Positions 12,501-23,876 of a stretch of DNA of 64,000 nucleotides are shown here, one piece after another. The position numbers and the translations under genes were made by a program. The DNA lies in NCBI GenBank assembly GCA_026826555.1, contig JAKSZT010038899.1, positions 820,791 through 884,790 of the forward strand, given 5' to 3'. A model generated the notes under the pieces. It saw only the letters and a list, made by a program, of their open reading frames with translations, was not told the origin of the DNA and made no database searches. The stretch is from Tolypeutes matacus (lineage: Eukaryota; Chordata; Mammalia; Cingulata; Chlamyphoridae). The stretch's first letter is position 1. Every line of letters starts with the position of its first letter.

Positions 12501-14020
12501 GGAGGAAGTTCACCTGGGCCTATATATAAGGCATATAAATATGTTCAAATGTTCATAGGGCATTGTCACAATGGGTAAAGGTTCACACAATAACTGAAGG
12601 AATATCAAATTCCCATCCTGGGGAGCTCTGCTACATTTTCCAATGGAACAACAACAGTCCTCCAATTACAGAGGCAATGAATAGTGAAGGAGGATGTTCC
12701 ATTGATGAGCCCTTGATATTGATGACTATGCTTATGAGCCTTTGCTCTTGAAAATGAAACTTAGCCTAGGATTGTAGGATGCCTAAGTGTTACCTACTGG
12801 AAGCCTCCGTGTTGCTCATATGTGGCCTCTCTCTAAGCCAAACTTAGTCTATAAATGCAATAACTTGTCTCCAGCATCAGACATGACTCCTGGGGATGAG
12901 CCTCCCTGGCACTAAGGAATTGTTTCCAAGTACCAACAAGCAATGTAACTGGAAAAAGACCTTGAATGAAATGGGGAAAAGTAAATGAAATGAGTTTATA
13001 TGGATGAGACTTCAAAGTGAGTTGGGAGGTCATTCCAGAGGTAACACTCATGCACATCTCAGTGTGATCTCATTGACAGCCAAGAAGATTCTACCCCCAA
13101 ATAGCAGGGCTCCTGAGGACTCTGGAGACATCCAGACTATATTCAGGGCAGATATCTCAGGAGTTTGGACCCTTGCCAGCAGGCCCTACTTTGGAATTTA
13201 TACTCCCCGGTGGGAAAGAGTAGTACTAAGTTGTGGTTTTCCCACACATGACACTTCTGTCCTCCTATTTGAACCTATAGTTAGTACTAGAGTTGGTAGA
13301 TGTATGCCCAAGAGACTTAAATCTTTGGGCTGTCCATGGGCTAGCTGGGCCCTGAATCTCAATGGAGTTGAAACATCCACTCTCCAGTTCTTTGGACACA
13401 CCCTGGACAAATAACAAGGAAGAGGTGATGGACAACAAACATACAAAGGAACCGACAATGTCTACAATTGCAAGCAAGAGAGTCCCATCCATCAGCATTA
13501 TTGGATCAAAGCTCCCCTCAATTAAAGTTGGAGTGGGCATGACCATCCCAGAATCCTCAAGATTGGGGAACAAACTATAGTCTAAAGTAGATTTACTAGT
13601 ATTCTACCATAGTCATTGTGATTCTAGAAATGGAAGAAATATTGATGTGGAGGCAGTGGCCACTGAAGGTTCTGAGGGTAGGAAGAGGCAAAAACAGGTG
13701 TAATGTGGGGCATTTTTGGGACTTGGGAATCATCCTGAATGATATTACAATGACGGATGTAGGTCATTATATATCTTGTCAAAATCTACAGAATTGAGTA
13801 GGAATGAATGTAAACTACAAGGTAAATTATAACCCATGTTTAGTGGCAATGCTCCAAAATATGTTTACCAATTACAATGAATGTACCACACAAATGAAAG
13901 ATGTTGTTAATGTAGGAAAATGTGGGAGATGTGGGGAGTGGGGTATATTGATATCCCCTATATATTAATGTGTAATATGTAATATTTATGTAATCTAGGT
14001 ATCTTTAAAAAAATAAAAAA
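9560..14020 (+). mobile_element. L1, 5'-truncated: ORF2 C-terminal third and complete long 3' UTR
   Basis: Starts within ORF2 ([15 protein letters not shown] region; open piece 9579-9932 reads [20 protein letters not shown] onward). The C-terminal region follows at 10634-11029 (DLPYDSAIPLLCMYSEELKT). ORF2 ends near 11200. The proximal 3' UTR runs to ~12250, the T-rich linker to ~12380, and the distal module to 14020 with an A-rich tail. The total 3' UTR is about 2.8 kb. No target-site duplication was found by eye. Confidence 0.75.
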
Positions 14021-14024
14021 TTAA

Positions 14025-16365
14025 AAAAAGAAAATCAACAGAATGAAAAGTTTGTTCTTTGAGAAGATCAATAAGATTTACAAACCACTAGCTAGACTAA
14101 TGAAAAAAGGGAAGGAAAATGCAAATGAATAAAATCAGAAATGAAAGAGGGGAATGTTATGACTGAATCCAAAGGAATAGAAAGAATCATATAATGGTAT
14201 TATGAGAAACTGTATGCCATCAAATTAGACAACCTAAATAGATGCAATAATTCCTAGAAACACACACAACCTGCATTGACTCTAAAAGAAATTCAAGAAC
14301 TCTATGAACAAATCACATGTAAAGATATTGAATCAGTCAACAAAAATCTCCCAACAAAGGAAAGTTCAGGACCAAATGGCTTCACAGGTGAATTCTACCA
14401 AACTTTTTGAGAACAATTAATACCAATCCCAGTTAAAGTCTTGCAAAAATATTGAACTGGAGGGAAAATTATCCAACACATTTTATGAAGCCATTATCGC
14501 CCTAATGCAAAGCCAGATGAAGATACTACTAGAAAGGAAAATCTCTATAATGGGAATAGAAGCAAAAGTTCTCAACCAAATACTTGCAAAACGATTCCAA
14601 CAGCATATGACAAGAATTATACACCATGACCAAGTAAGGCTTATTCCTGGTATGCAAGGGTGGTTCAACATAAGAAATTCAATTAGCATAATACACCACA
14701 TTAACAAATTGAAGGAAATAAAACATATGATCATCTTGATCAATTCAAAAAGTGTATTTGACAAAAGCCAGCATCCTTTCTTGATGAAAACATTTTGAAA
14801 AATAGGAAAAGAAAGGCTGTTCCTCAATATGATATGGAGCATATTTGAGAATCCCACACCCAACATCATACTTAATGGGGAAAGATTGAAAGCTTTCCCT
14901 CTAAGATTGGGAAGAAGACAAGGATGTCCAGTGTAACCATTCTTATTTAACATTGAACTGGAAGTTCTAGCTAGAGTAATTGGTCAATAAAATAAAATAA
15001 AAGGCATCCAAATAGGGAAAGATGAAGTAAAATTCTCACTATTTGTGGATGACATGGTCCTATATTTACAAAATTTTGAAATATCTATAGCAAAGCTACT
15101 TGAGCTAATAAAGGAGTTAAGCAAAGTGGCAGGATACAAGATCTACATGCAAAAATAAGTGATGACTTGGTACACTAGTGTTGAGCAATATGAGGGGGAA
15201 ATCAGGAAAAAAAAATCCATTTACAATAGCAACAAAAAGACACAAATACCTAGGAATTCATTTAACCAAAGATACTCAAGACCTAAATTCAGTAAACTAC
15301 AAAACACTGCTAAGAGAAACAAACAGAAAGACATTCCAAGTTCATGGATTGGGAGATTAAATATCATGACGATGCCTGTCCTACCCAAACTGATTCATAA
15401 ATTCAATGCAATACCAATCAAAATTCTAACAGCCTAATTTACAGAAATAGAAAAGACAATTACCAAATTTATTTGGAAGGGAAAGTGTACCCAAAAAGCT
15501 AAAAACATCCCCCAAAAGAAGAGTGATGTGGGAGGAATCTCACTACCTAACCTTGAAACATATTACAATGCTACAATGATCCAAACAGCATGGTATTTGC
15601 ATAAAGATAGACATTGATCATTGGAATAGAATTGAACTGGACCATAACCTTAATGGCCAGCCATTTTTTTATATGCCTACCAAGTCCAAATTCCTGGGAC
15701 AAGAGTGTTTTCAACAACTTGTGCTGGGAGAACAGGATATCCATATCCAAAAGAATGAAAGAGGACCACTAGTTCACTCCCTATACACAAATCAACTCAA
15801 AATAGATCAAAGAGAGTGAAGTTGAAGCTCAGTAGTTAAGTGCTCACTTCTCATGTACAACGTCTTTGGTTCAATCCCCAGTACCTCCTTAAAAAATGGA
15901 GAAAAATGAATCAAAGACCTAAGCATAAAAGCCAGGACTGTAAAGTTACAAGTATAAAATATAGGAAAACAATTTCAAGATCTTATGGTACATCGTAGTT
16001 TCTTGGACCTTACACCCAAAGCATTAGCAACAAAATGAAAAATAGATAAATAGGACCTCCTCAAAATTAAACACTTCTGTAACTCAAAGGCCTTTGTCAA
16101 AAGGGTAAAATTTGAGCTGACTCAATGCAAGAAAATATTTGGAAATCACATACCCAATAGATGCTTAATATCCATGATATATAAAGAGATGCTACAACTC
16201 AACAATAAAAAGACATATGACCCAATTAAAAAATAGGCAAAATACATGAAAAGATGTTTGTCCAAAGAAGAAATACAAGTGGTGCAAAAACACCTGAAAA
16301 AATATTCAAAATCACTAATTATTAGAGATATGCAAATCAAACTACAGTGAGATATCATTTCACAC
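14025..16365 (+). mobile_element. L1 ORF2 fragment, older family
   Basis: Encodes reverse transcriptase in pieces: ESSGPNGFTGEFYQTF near 14360, KVLNQILAKRFQQHMTRIIH near 14563, and an RT catalytic box FVDDM at about 15042 with both aspartates retained. Thumb and C-terminal portions follow to 16365, ending abruptly at TTTCACACC, where the next insertion begins. A SINE interrupts it at 15814. No 3' UTR remains attached. Many stops; not functional. Confidence 0.75.
15814..15903 (+). mobile_element. tRNA-derived SINE (DAS-like)
   Basis: A ~90 bp element with an A-box-like AGCTCAGTAGTTAAG near 15826 and a B box GGTTCAATCCC at 15869-15879, followed by an A-rich end. Near-duplicate 15 bp flanks (AAAATAGATCAAAGA / AAAATGAATCAAAGA) sit at both sides within L1 ORF2. 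The tRNA-like head resembles armadillo DAS SINEs. It is not a tRNA gene: no cloverleaf beyond the promoter boxes is conserved. Confidence 0.65.
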
Positions 16366-17856
16366 CTTTTATTATTATTATTTATTTATTTTTTTTTTTT
16401 TATTATTATGGGTAAAAATCAAAATTCTCACAATACATACAAACATTTGCAAAATGATATGTAAATATATATGCATATATATGTATTTGCTTACAAAAAT
16501 GTTATTTATATATATATATATATACACATATATTTTAAGAGGTGCTTAGATTACCTAAAATATTACACGGAACCTACTGGGATTCCCATGTTGCCCACCT
16601 CCCACACCTCCCACCACATCCAACACAAACATCTCCCACAGTGTGGCCCACCAACCTCAATGAACTTACATATCCTGGAGCCTTGCCACCAACCATAGAC
16701 CACAGTTCACACTGTAGACCACACTCTCTCCCACTCAGTTATGAGTGGTGTGTGCTGATTTAAAATGGCCTGCATCCATTGCCACAACAGTACTCAGGAC
16801 AACCTCCAACTCCCAAAGAAGCCCCTGTATTTCAACTGCTCATCCCCTCCCTACCCAAAAACTGTCAAGTGGCCACTGGCTCCACCTCATTGTTATAATT
16901 TCTTGCATTGCAAGAATCACCATATGTGAGCAAGAGAATACCATCAAGTCCACTCTAGTCCATAGTTCTTCCCCCAATCCAGAGGCGACTGGGATGGTGA
17001 TGTCCACTCCAACTCCAAGTGAGAGAGGGCTTATATCCCATGGATATGGTGGGTGGGATGATCCTGCCTGCAGATGTAGGCCCTCTCCATTCCCTGGGAT
17101 GGCCATTTCCCATCGTTGTCTCCTCACCAGGTGACTTGGATGAGTCCATTGAGCTGTAGGGTAGGAGTTGCAGCTCCACCTAGATTTCATGCACACCTGG
17201 CACATAGGTAGGCGGGAGGCTCCAGTCTCTGGAAGTATACCTAAGAAACTCCAGCATCACATGTAGGTTTGAATAGAAGGGACTGGTGAACCATGTGCAG
17301 AGAGGACTTATTTGAGTCTAATTCTGTCACTCTCAGGAGCACAGATTCCAAAATAGAACCCACTGATAAGGCATCAGTCTCTGGGGCTATCTCCCCTTAT
17401 ATAGGACCAGGGTGTCTCGAGAGCTCTCAGGAACCCCACTGAGTGGGGTGATAGGCACTTAGATGTTCTATGAGCTCCTACTGAGGTGTGCGTAAGAGTT
17501 ACCTCTGGGATGACCTCTGTGAGCCTCCTTGTTGCTCAAATGTGGCCTCTCTCTAAGCCAAACTCAGCATATGATTGCATTACCTTCCCCCCAACGTGGG
17601 ACATGACTCCCGGGGATGAGCCTCCCTGGCAACGAGGGATTAATACCAAGTGCCAACTGGCAGCTTTTGCACAGTGGCAGTATCGTAGCCAATGAGGTTT
17701 ATCCGAGGCACGATTATTGCTAATTGAAAACTTTTCCCAAGTGCCAACTGGCAACACAACTGGAAAAAGACCTTGAATAAAAGGGGGAAATGGTAAAGAC
17801 AAATGAGTTCAAGTGGCTAAGAGACTTCAAAGAGAGTCATCCCAGAGGTAACTCTT
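16366..17856 (-). mobile_element. L1 3' module with 5' inversion (twin priming), carries U4
   Basis: A poly(T) start (minus orientation) leads into the distal 3' UTR, GGTAAAAATCAAAATTCTCA at 16411 onward, to about 17517. From about 17520 to 17856 the sequence is the upstream part of the same module but in plus orientation (GCCTCCTTGTTGCTCAAATG, compare 12805). That is the head-to-head structure made by twin priming. About 22 bases around CATCCCAGAGGTAACTCTTA occur in both arms. TTATTATTATT-like sequence borders both ends and may be the target duplication. Nearly identical by eye to 33909-35202. Confidence 0.75.
17662..17736 (+). pseudogene. RNU4: U4 snRNA 5' fragment inside L1 3' UTR
   Basis: The first ~75 bases of U4 small nuclear RNA: AGCTTTTGCACAGTGGCAGT, GTAGCCAATGAGGTTTATCC and ATTGCTAATTGAAAACTTTT appear in the right order. 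U4 pairs with U6 in the spliceosome; this copy keeps the U6-pairing and 5' stem-loop region but lacks the central and 3' domains, including the Sm site, so it is a 3'-truncated pseudogene. It is flanked by 16 bp repeats CCAAGTGCCAACTGGC (17646-17661 and 17737-17752), the mark of retroposition. It lies in sense orientation relative to the L1 segment that holds it. Confidence 0.92.
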
Positions 17857-17859
17857 ATT

Positions 17860-19510
17860 ATTATTTTTTAAACAAATTTTTATTTTATTATTTTTTAAAA
17901 GATACTTAGATTACATAAATGTTATACAAAAATTATAGAGATTCCCATATGCCCCACCTCCCACATCTCACACAACCTCCCACATAAACATCTTTCATTA
18001 GTGCTTGGTTTTAAACATCCTGGGGCATGTTATATAATGATATAAAATGACCTATATCTGTCATTGCAATGTCACTCAGGATAATTCCTAAGACCTGAAA
18101 AAGCCCCTGTATTACAAGTGTTTTTCCCTCTCCCTGCCCCCAGAGCATCCAGTGGTCACTGGTTCCACATTAATGTCATAATTTCTTCCATTGCTTGAAT
18201 CACAATAGGTCTATAACAGACTACCAATATGTCCACTCTAGTCCATAGCTCTTCCCCCAATACTGAGGACTCTGGGTTGGTGATGCCCACTCCAGCTCCA
18301 ATTGAGAGAGGGCTTATAACTCATGGATAAGATGGATGGGATTATCCTTTCTGCAGCTGCAGACTCTCTCCATTCCCTAGGATGGCTGTTGTCCATCATC
18401 ATCTTCCCACCAGGTGTCCTGGGTGAGTCCATTGAGATGTAGAGTAGAAGTTGCAATTCCACTGAGATTTTGGGCCCATCTGGCACATGGACAGCCCAAA
18501 GACTCCAGTCTCTGGATGTACACCTACAAACTCCAGCACTACATATATGTTTGAATAGAAGGGACATGTGAACCGTGTGCAGGGAAGACAAATTTGAGTC
18601 CAACTCTGTCACTCTCAGGAGAACAGATTCCAAAATAAGACCCACTGATAAGGTACCAAACTCCAGAGCTATCTGCCCTGACATAGGACGTGGGTGTCTC
18701 CAGAGCCCTCAGGAGCCCCTCTATTTGGGGTGATATCCACTTTGGAAGCCTATGAGGTCCTACTGAGATGTGCATAAGTGTTACCTCTGGGATGTCCTCC
18801 CAAATATCTTTGAAGTCTCTTAGCCATATGAACTCATTTGTCTTTATATTTTCCCCCTTTTATTCAAGGTCTTTCTCCAGTCATGTTGTCAGTTGGCACT
18901 TGGTAGTAATCCCTCATTGCCAGGGAGGCTTATCCCCAGGAGTCATGTCCCATGTTGGAAGGGAGGTAATACAATCATATGCTGAGTTTGGCTTAGAGAA
19001 AGGCCACATTTGAGCCATAAGGAGGCTCTTAGGAGGAAACCATTAGGCACCCCATGACAATAAGCTAAGTTTCAATTTTAAGATCAAAGACTCATAAGGC
19101 TAATCATCAATAACATGGGCCCATCAGTGGATCATCCTCCTTTGGCAGACACTGCCACTACATTTGGGGAACTTGCTACTCCCTTGGAGAATGTGGCAGA
19201 GCTCCCCCTGGATGGGAATTCAGTATTCTCTCACTTATTGAGTGATTCTCCACTCACTGTGACCATGCCCCATGAACCTTTGAACAATTTTATATACCCT
19301 GTATGTATGTTCAGGTGAACTTCCTCCCATGCACCTCCCATCCCTGACACCCCCTACCAATGATCCTCTCCCACCCCAGTTGTAACCCTTCTGTGATCTA
19401 AAGCTTCTTTAAAGATGAAGCTAATACATTAGCCAAATAAAATTTATGGAAAATGAAACAATAATGATAAGTTTAAATGTAAGATATAAAATACATGTGT
19501 TAATATTGGG
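17860..19510 (-). mobile_element. L1 distal 3' UTR copy
   Basis: Minus-strand copy beginning in a T-rich tail (17868-17900), then CCCATATGCCCCACCTCCCA, and the full distal module through GGCACTTGGTAGTAATCCCT (18893) to TGTAACCCTTCTGTGATCTA (19381) and an A-rich linker near 19500. It has no U4 insert at the site where the neighbouring copy carries one, so it shows the empty state. More diverged than the copies at 16.4 and 33.9 kb. ORFs in it (e.g. 18238-18684) are read-through of untranslated sequence. Confidence 0.75.
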
Positions 19511-19699
19511 CAAAAATACAACCAAAGCAAACTATGGACAATACTGTATAGTAATGTATGAATAAGCTTCCTTTAAGGGTAAAAATTAAGGAAATATACT
19601 AAGTGAAAGTAACTATACAAAAGATACTACCTATTGTTTGTCTCCATCTATACAAAACATTCATACAAATAAATTAGAAAGACAGAAACAGAATAATAT

Positions 19700-20090
19700 T
19701 TATGTACAGCAAGTGAAGCATAGAGATTGAGAGTTGATTATTTAAGGGGTATAGCATTTGTTCATTTTTTGTTTGTTTTATTATTATTGTTGGAATAATG
19801 AAAATTCTCCAATTATGATTGAAGTGGTGAATGTTCAACTATGTGATTATACGAAATACCATTGACTGCACACTTTGGAGGGATTGTATGCTTTATTAAC
19901 ATGTATCAAAAAATTGATTTTTAAAATGTTTAAAACCTAAGCAACTCAAAAATGGGTTTGAATAAGCACTTCACAGAGGAAGATATATGAATTATCCAAT
20001 AAGCTCATGGAAAAGTGTGCATTACTAGAAATGAGCAAAATGCATATTAGAAGAACCATGAGATCAACTGTGAATTATTCAGTCACTGTG
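19700..20090 (+). mobile_element. Old L1 scraps (3' end and ORF2 piece)
   Basis: At 19790-19930 the phrases GGAATAATGAAAATTCTCCA, GTGGTGAATGTTCAACTATG and CCATTGACTGCACACTTTGG match the order of the ancient L1 3' end. At 19950-20085 the sequence resembles the ORF2 C-terminal region (CAACTCAAAAATGGGTTTGA, AGCACTTCACAGAGGAAGAT). Both are strongly decayed. Between 19510 and 19700 and between 20090 and 20340 nothing else could be recognised. Confidence 0.5.
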
Positions 20091-20339
20091 CTAGTCCAAG
20101 ATATGCCCTCAGTGTGGTAAAGAAGGAATGCAGGTCATGCAGATCAAAGAGTAAAACAAGAAATCCAAATGCATTGGTTTTCAAACTATTTTTTCCCAAA
20201 AACCCCTTAAATAAGAATCCATTAAATCAACTATAAAATGGTAATAAAATATCACTTTTTCATACATGTAAATGTATTATATTTACTTAACATAAAATCA
20301 ATCAAGTAAATATGATAAATGATGAGATGAGATACTTCT

Positions 20340-21770
20340 TTTTTATTCATTTTAAAAAGATATTTAGATTACATAAAATGTTACATAAAATGTAAGGGAT
20401 TTCCATATGCCCCACTCCCCACACCTTCCACTTTTCCCTACATTAACATCTTCTTTCATTAGTGTGGTAAATTCACTGCAATTGATGAACACATTTTGGA
20501 GCATTGCCCCTAATTATGGATTATAGTTTACATTGTAGTTTATACTTTCTCCCACTCAATTCTGTAGGTTATGGTAGGATATATAATGGCCTATATCTGT
20601 CATTGCAAAGTCATTCAGGACAATTCCACGTCTTGAAAATGTTCCCATATTACACTTCTTTTTCCCTCTACCTGACTTCAGCACCTCCACTGGCCACTAT
20701 CTCCACATCCATGATATAATTTCTTCCATTGCTAGAATCACAATAAGTCTATAGAAGAATACCAGTAAGTCCACTCTAGTCCATATTTTATTCCCCAATC
20801 ATGAGGATTCTGGAATTGTGATGCCCACTCCACCTCTAATTGAGAGGGGTTTTTGATCCCATATGGCTGATGAATGGGACTCTCTTGCACTTGAAGACTC
20901 TCTTGGTTCCTTGGTGTGGTGGTTGTCCATCCTCACCTCCTTGTTAGTTGTCATGGGTGAATCCAATGACCTGGGAAGTAGGTGTTGCAAGTTTGCTGAG
21001 GCTAAGTGCCCAGCTGGCACATGGACAGACAAGAGATTCAAATCTCTTGGATGTTCACCTACCAACTCCAGCACCAACTATGGGTTTGAACCAAAGGGAC
21101 AGAAGAGGCACGTGTAGAGAAGTCCCAACTGAGTCCAACTCTGTCACACTTGGGAGCACAATCTCCAAGGTAGGGGCCACTGGCAAGGCACCAAACTCTG
21201 GAGCTATCTGCCATGACCAAATGACCTAAGTGTCTCCAGAGCCCTCAGGAACCCCACTATTTGAGGTAGTATCTACTTGGGCAATCTATGAGAGCCTCCT
21301 GAGACATGCATAAGTGTTGCCTCTCTGATGACTTCCTGACTCACTTTGAATTCTCTTTGCCATATAAACTCATTTGTCTTTATATTTTCCCACTTTTATT
21401 CAAGGTCTTTTTCCAGGTGCATCACCAGCCAGTGCTTGGTAGCAATCCCTCTGTGCCAGGAAGGCTCATCCACAGGAATCATGTCCCAAACTGGGGGAAG
21501 GTAATGCATTTATATGCTGAGTTTGGCCTAGAGAGAGGCCATATTTGAGCAACATGGATGCTCTCAGGAGGTTACTCTTAGGCACCCTACAATCTAGGCT
21601 AAGTTGTAATTTCAAGAGTGAAGACTCATAAATACAGTCATCAATATCAAGGGCCCATCAATGGGTCATCCTTCTTCACTAGTCATTTCCCCTGTTCTTG
21701 GAGTATTTTTGCTGTTCCATTAGAGAATGTGGCAGAGCTCACCAGGATGGAAATTCAATAAGAGAAATGA
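20340..21770 (-). mobile_element. L1 distal 3' UTR copy
   Basis: Minus copy beginning TTTTAAAAAGATATTTAGAT, through CCCACTCCCCACACCTTCCA (20412), the mid part near 20810-21100, and ending in GAATGTGGCAGAGCTCACCA (21725). Has GCCAGTGCTTGGTAGCAATC (21428) with no U4 insertion. Similar in age to the copies at 1.2 and 13.1 kb. Confidence 0.7.
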
Positions 21771-21839
21771 GCTATATCATAAGGGATAAAATTTAAAAAC
21801 TTCCTAGAAGTACATGAAAGAAAATCTAAATAAAAGTAT

Positions 21840-22080
21840 CCATCATGTCCATTGACAGGAAGTCTATATTAAAAATAGGTTAATTGTTCCAAGTTTTTTA
21901 AATTGAATAAAGTTCCAACCAAATCTCACCAGGATTTTTCAAATGGAAACTTGGAATGTGATCTTCAAATTCATTTGGAAGAACACAGATTCAGGCCATG
22001 CCAAAATAACTGGCACTAGATTTACTCTCCCATTCTAAAAAAAGACAATTAGGGAAAATATAATAACCAACTGTTTTTAA
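21840..22080 (-). mobile_element. Ancient L1 ORF2 scrap
   Basis: Phrases such as AATAAAGTTCCAACCAAATC, AATTCATTTGGAAGAACACA and GCCAAAATAACTGGCACTAG correspond to the ORF2 segment that encodes 'kFIWk' and 'iakaW', commonly preserved in old L1s. Orientation is uncertain: the phrases read sense on the plus strand, so treat the strand as tentative. No open frame. Confidence 0.3.
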
Positions 22081-23225
22081 ACATTGCAAAAAACTGTGAG
22101 ACCAGAAAAGGAAATAAATGTGATGAGTGTTATTTTTGACCTGGGTTTTAGCCTGGTAGCACACACAAGAATGTCTCATAGTGAGAGGAAACAATAGAAT
22201 AGCCCACTGGTCTCACTCAGTGGAAGAGACTGAGATCAGAGGTTGCAGAGGCTGAGGCAACTGGAGTTTTCATGTAAAAGTTCCAGAAAGGATGAGCATT
22301 TACAGAATATGTTCTAGAAATACATATACAGCAGCCTTTAGTCTGTAACATATAATGAAACTCTTTAAGACTGTGCAAAACAGTACTAGGTATGATGAAA
22401 ATTCTCAGTTAAACACTGCTAAGAAATATTTCAGTTCTGACCAGACAGAGTGGAGAGATCTCACTGAACACCCAGACCATTCATTAGAAACACCAGAAGT
22501 GAAACATTGTATTAGGAATGAGCTATGCCTAGAATGAAAGTATTCTGGATCTGCCCATCAAAACCTATCAACAAGCCCAGAAAAAGTCAAGTTGCTCTGC
22601 AAATAATTTCCTCCAAAACAAATGTCAACATTCAATAAGAGAAGACAACAGAAATTCAGATATTCAAAATTTAACATTAAAAATGTCCAGCATCCAATAC
22701 AATTTACTGAGCATGAGAAAAAGGAAAATGTAACATATACCAGGAGAAAAATCAAACAATAGAGCAAGAAATGGCAGACAAGATAAAATTAGAAGAGAAA
22801 AATATTCAAATGGCTATTTAAAAACATTCTAAAGAATATAACAGAATACATGAACACAATGAGAAGAAAAATAGAAGATATAAAGAAAACCATTGAAACT
22901 TCTAAAGTTAAAAAATACCATATTAGAAATGAAAAACTGAATCTTAAAACAAATTAATCACTAAAGAAAAATATAGTAAACTTGAAGACATATAAATATG
23001 ATACCCATTGCTAAGAGCTATCTCCTTTATTGACAGTAGACACCATCATCTGTAGAGATAATCAACTGATTATAAATGCAGATCCATCTATGAAATACCC
23101 TGACAGTAACAATTTGGATATATCTCAACTGGCCAAAAAAAATTGCTCACAATTACCCAGCCAAAATGACATGTGAAAGTAGCCATCACACTGTCCCCCT
23201 TATAAACTTGGCAGTCATTCACTTC
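22080..23225. other. A-rich intergenic sequence, no gene recognised
   Basis: No conserved protein pattern was seen. Bases 22560-22970 are A-rich on the plus strand with runs like GAGAAAAAGGAAAATGTAAC and could be a decayed LINE-1/HAL1 ORF1 region, but no diagnostic motif is left. Confidence 0.4.
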
Positions 23226-23239
23226 TTAAACCACATTTA

Positions 23240-23482
23240 CCTCCAAATAAAAACCTGGGGTGGGGAAGGGGGGGTGGTTTGGTATCTGGGAGTCTCTGGT
23301 ATTCCATGTGTGACTTTGCTGTGACCTAAAACTTCTTTGAAAATTAAATGAAAATTTGGGAGACACTGGGGATTGAGAGGGGGAGGGTGTCACGGCACAC
23401 CGGATATCCAATAACACAGTGATAAAAGGAAAAAAAGAATATATATATAAACAACAACAACAAAAAAAAAAAAAAAAAAAAC
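23240..23482 (+). mobile_element. L1 proximal 3' UTR ending in poly(A) at the module boundary
   Basis: Matches the end of the proximal module (GGGAGTCTCTGGTATTCCAT at 23288; GAAAATTTGGGAGACACTGG at 23350; CAGTGATAAAAGG at 23417), then ends in an A-rich tail with CAACAACAACA and a run of ~20 A at 23462-23481. Other copies continue from this point through a T-rich linker into the distal module. This one stops, as if transcripts can be polyadenylated here. No clear flanking duplication was found. Confidence 0.6.
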
Positions 23483-23812
23483 ACAGGACAGGCTTCCTTC
23501 TACCTAACATAATAAAATTGTCCTACATGCAACTGAAAACACTAACCATTTCCCCAGAAAAGGATGAAAGTCCTTGGGTGATATTCACTCTATCCTTGAT
23601 AGCCTGTAACTCAAGTATTATGACATAAAGTTAATATAACTTGTTATATAATAAGTGGGATAAGATAGGGAATAAAACAGACAATTGCTTTATGTATGTA
23701 TAAAGAACTTTTTTTTAGAAAATAAGGAAGAAATGCTCATAAACATAGTCTTCATTTCTATAAATGTTCACATGATCAAAGCTGGTATTTATAGCTACCT
23801 TCTTCTGCTACC

Positions 23813-23876
23813 CATTTTATTTTATTTTATTTTATTTTATTTTATTTTATTTTATTTTATTTTTTATTTTTTTTAT
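23813..23876. repeat. (TTTTA)n microsatellite in an L1 tail
   Basis: About ten units of TTTTA followed by a T-rich run, at the 3' end of the minus-strand L1 that follows. In the element's own orientation it is a patterned (TAAAA)n tail. Such tails arise from the poly(A) of L1 by slippage. Confidence 0.85.

Noticed and set aside
17662..17736. Functional U4 snRNA gene
   Set aside because: Lacks the central and 3' domains and Sm site and has no snRNA promoter; flanked by retroposition duplications in L1.
18238..18684. 148-codon minus-strand ORF, with similar ORFs at 16.8, 24.4 and 34.4 kb
   Set aside because: Recurs because the L1 distal 3' UTR is repeated; copies differ by stops and shifts, and no coding constraint is evident.
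23813..23876. CRISPR-like or telomeric tandem array
   Set aside because: Simple (TTTTA)n with no spacers, at an L1 tail; the sequence context is mammalian.
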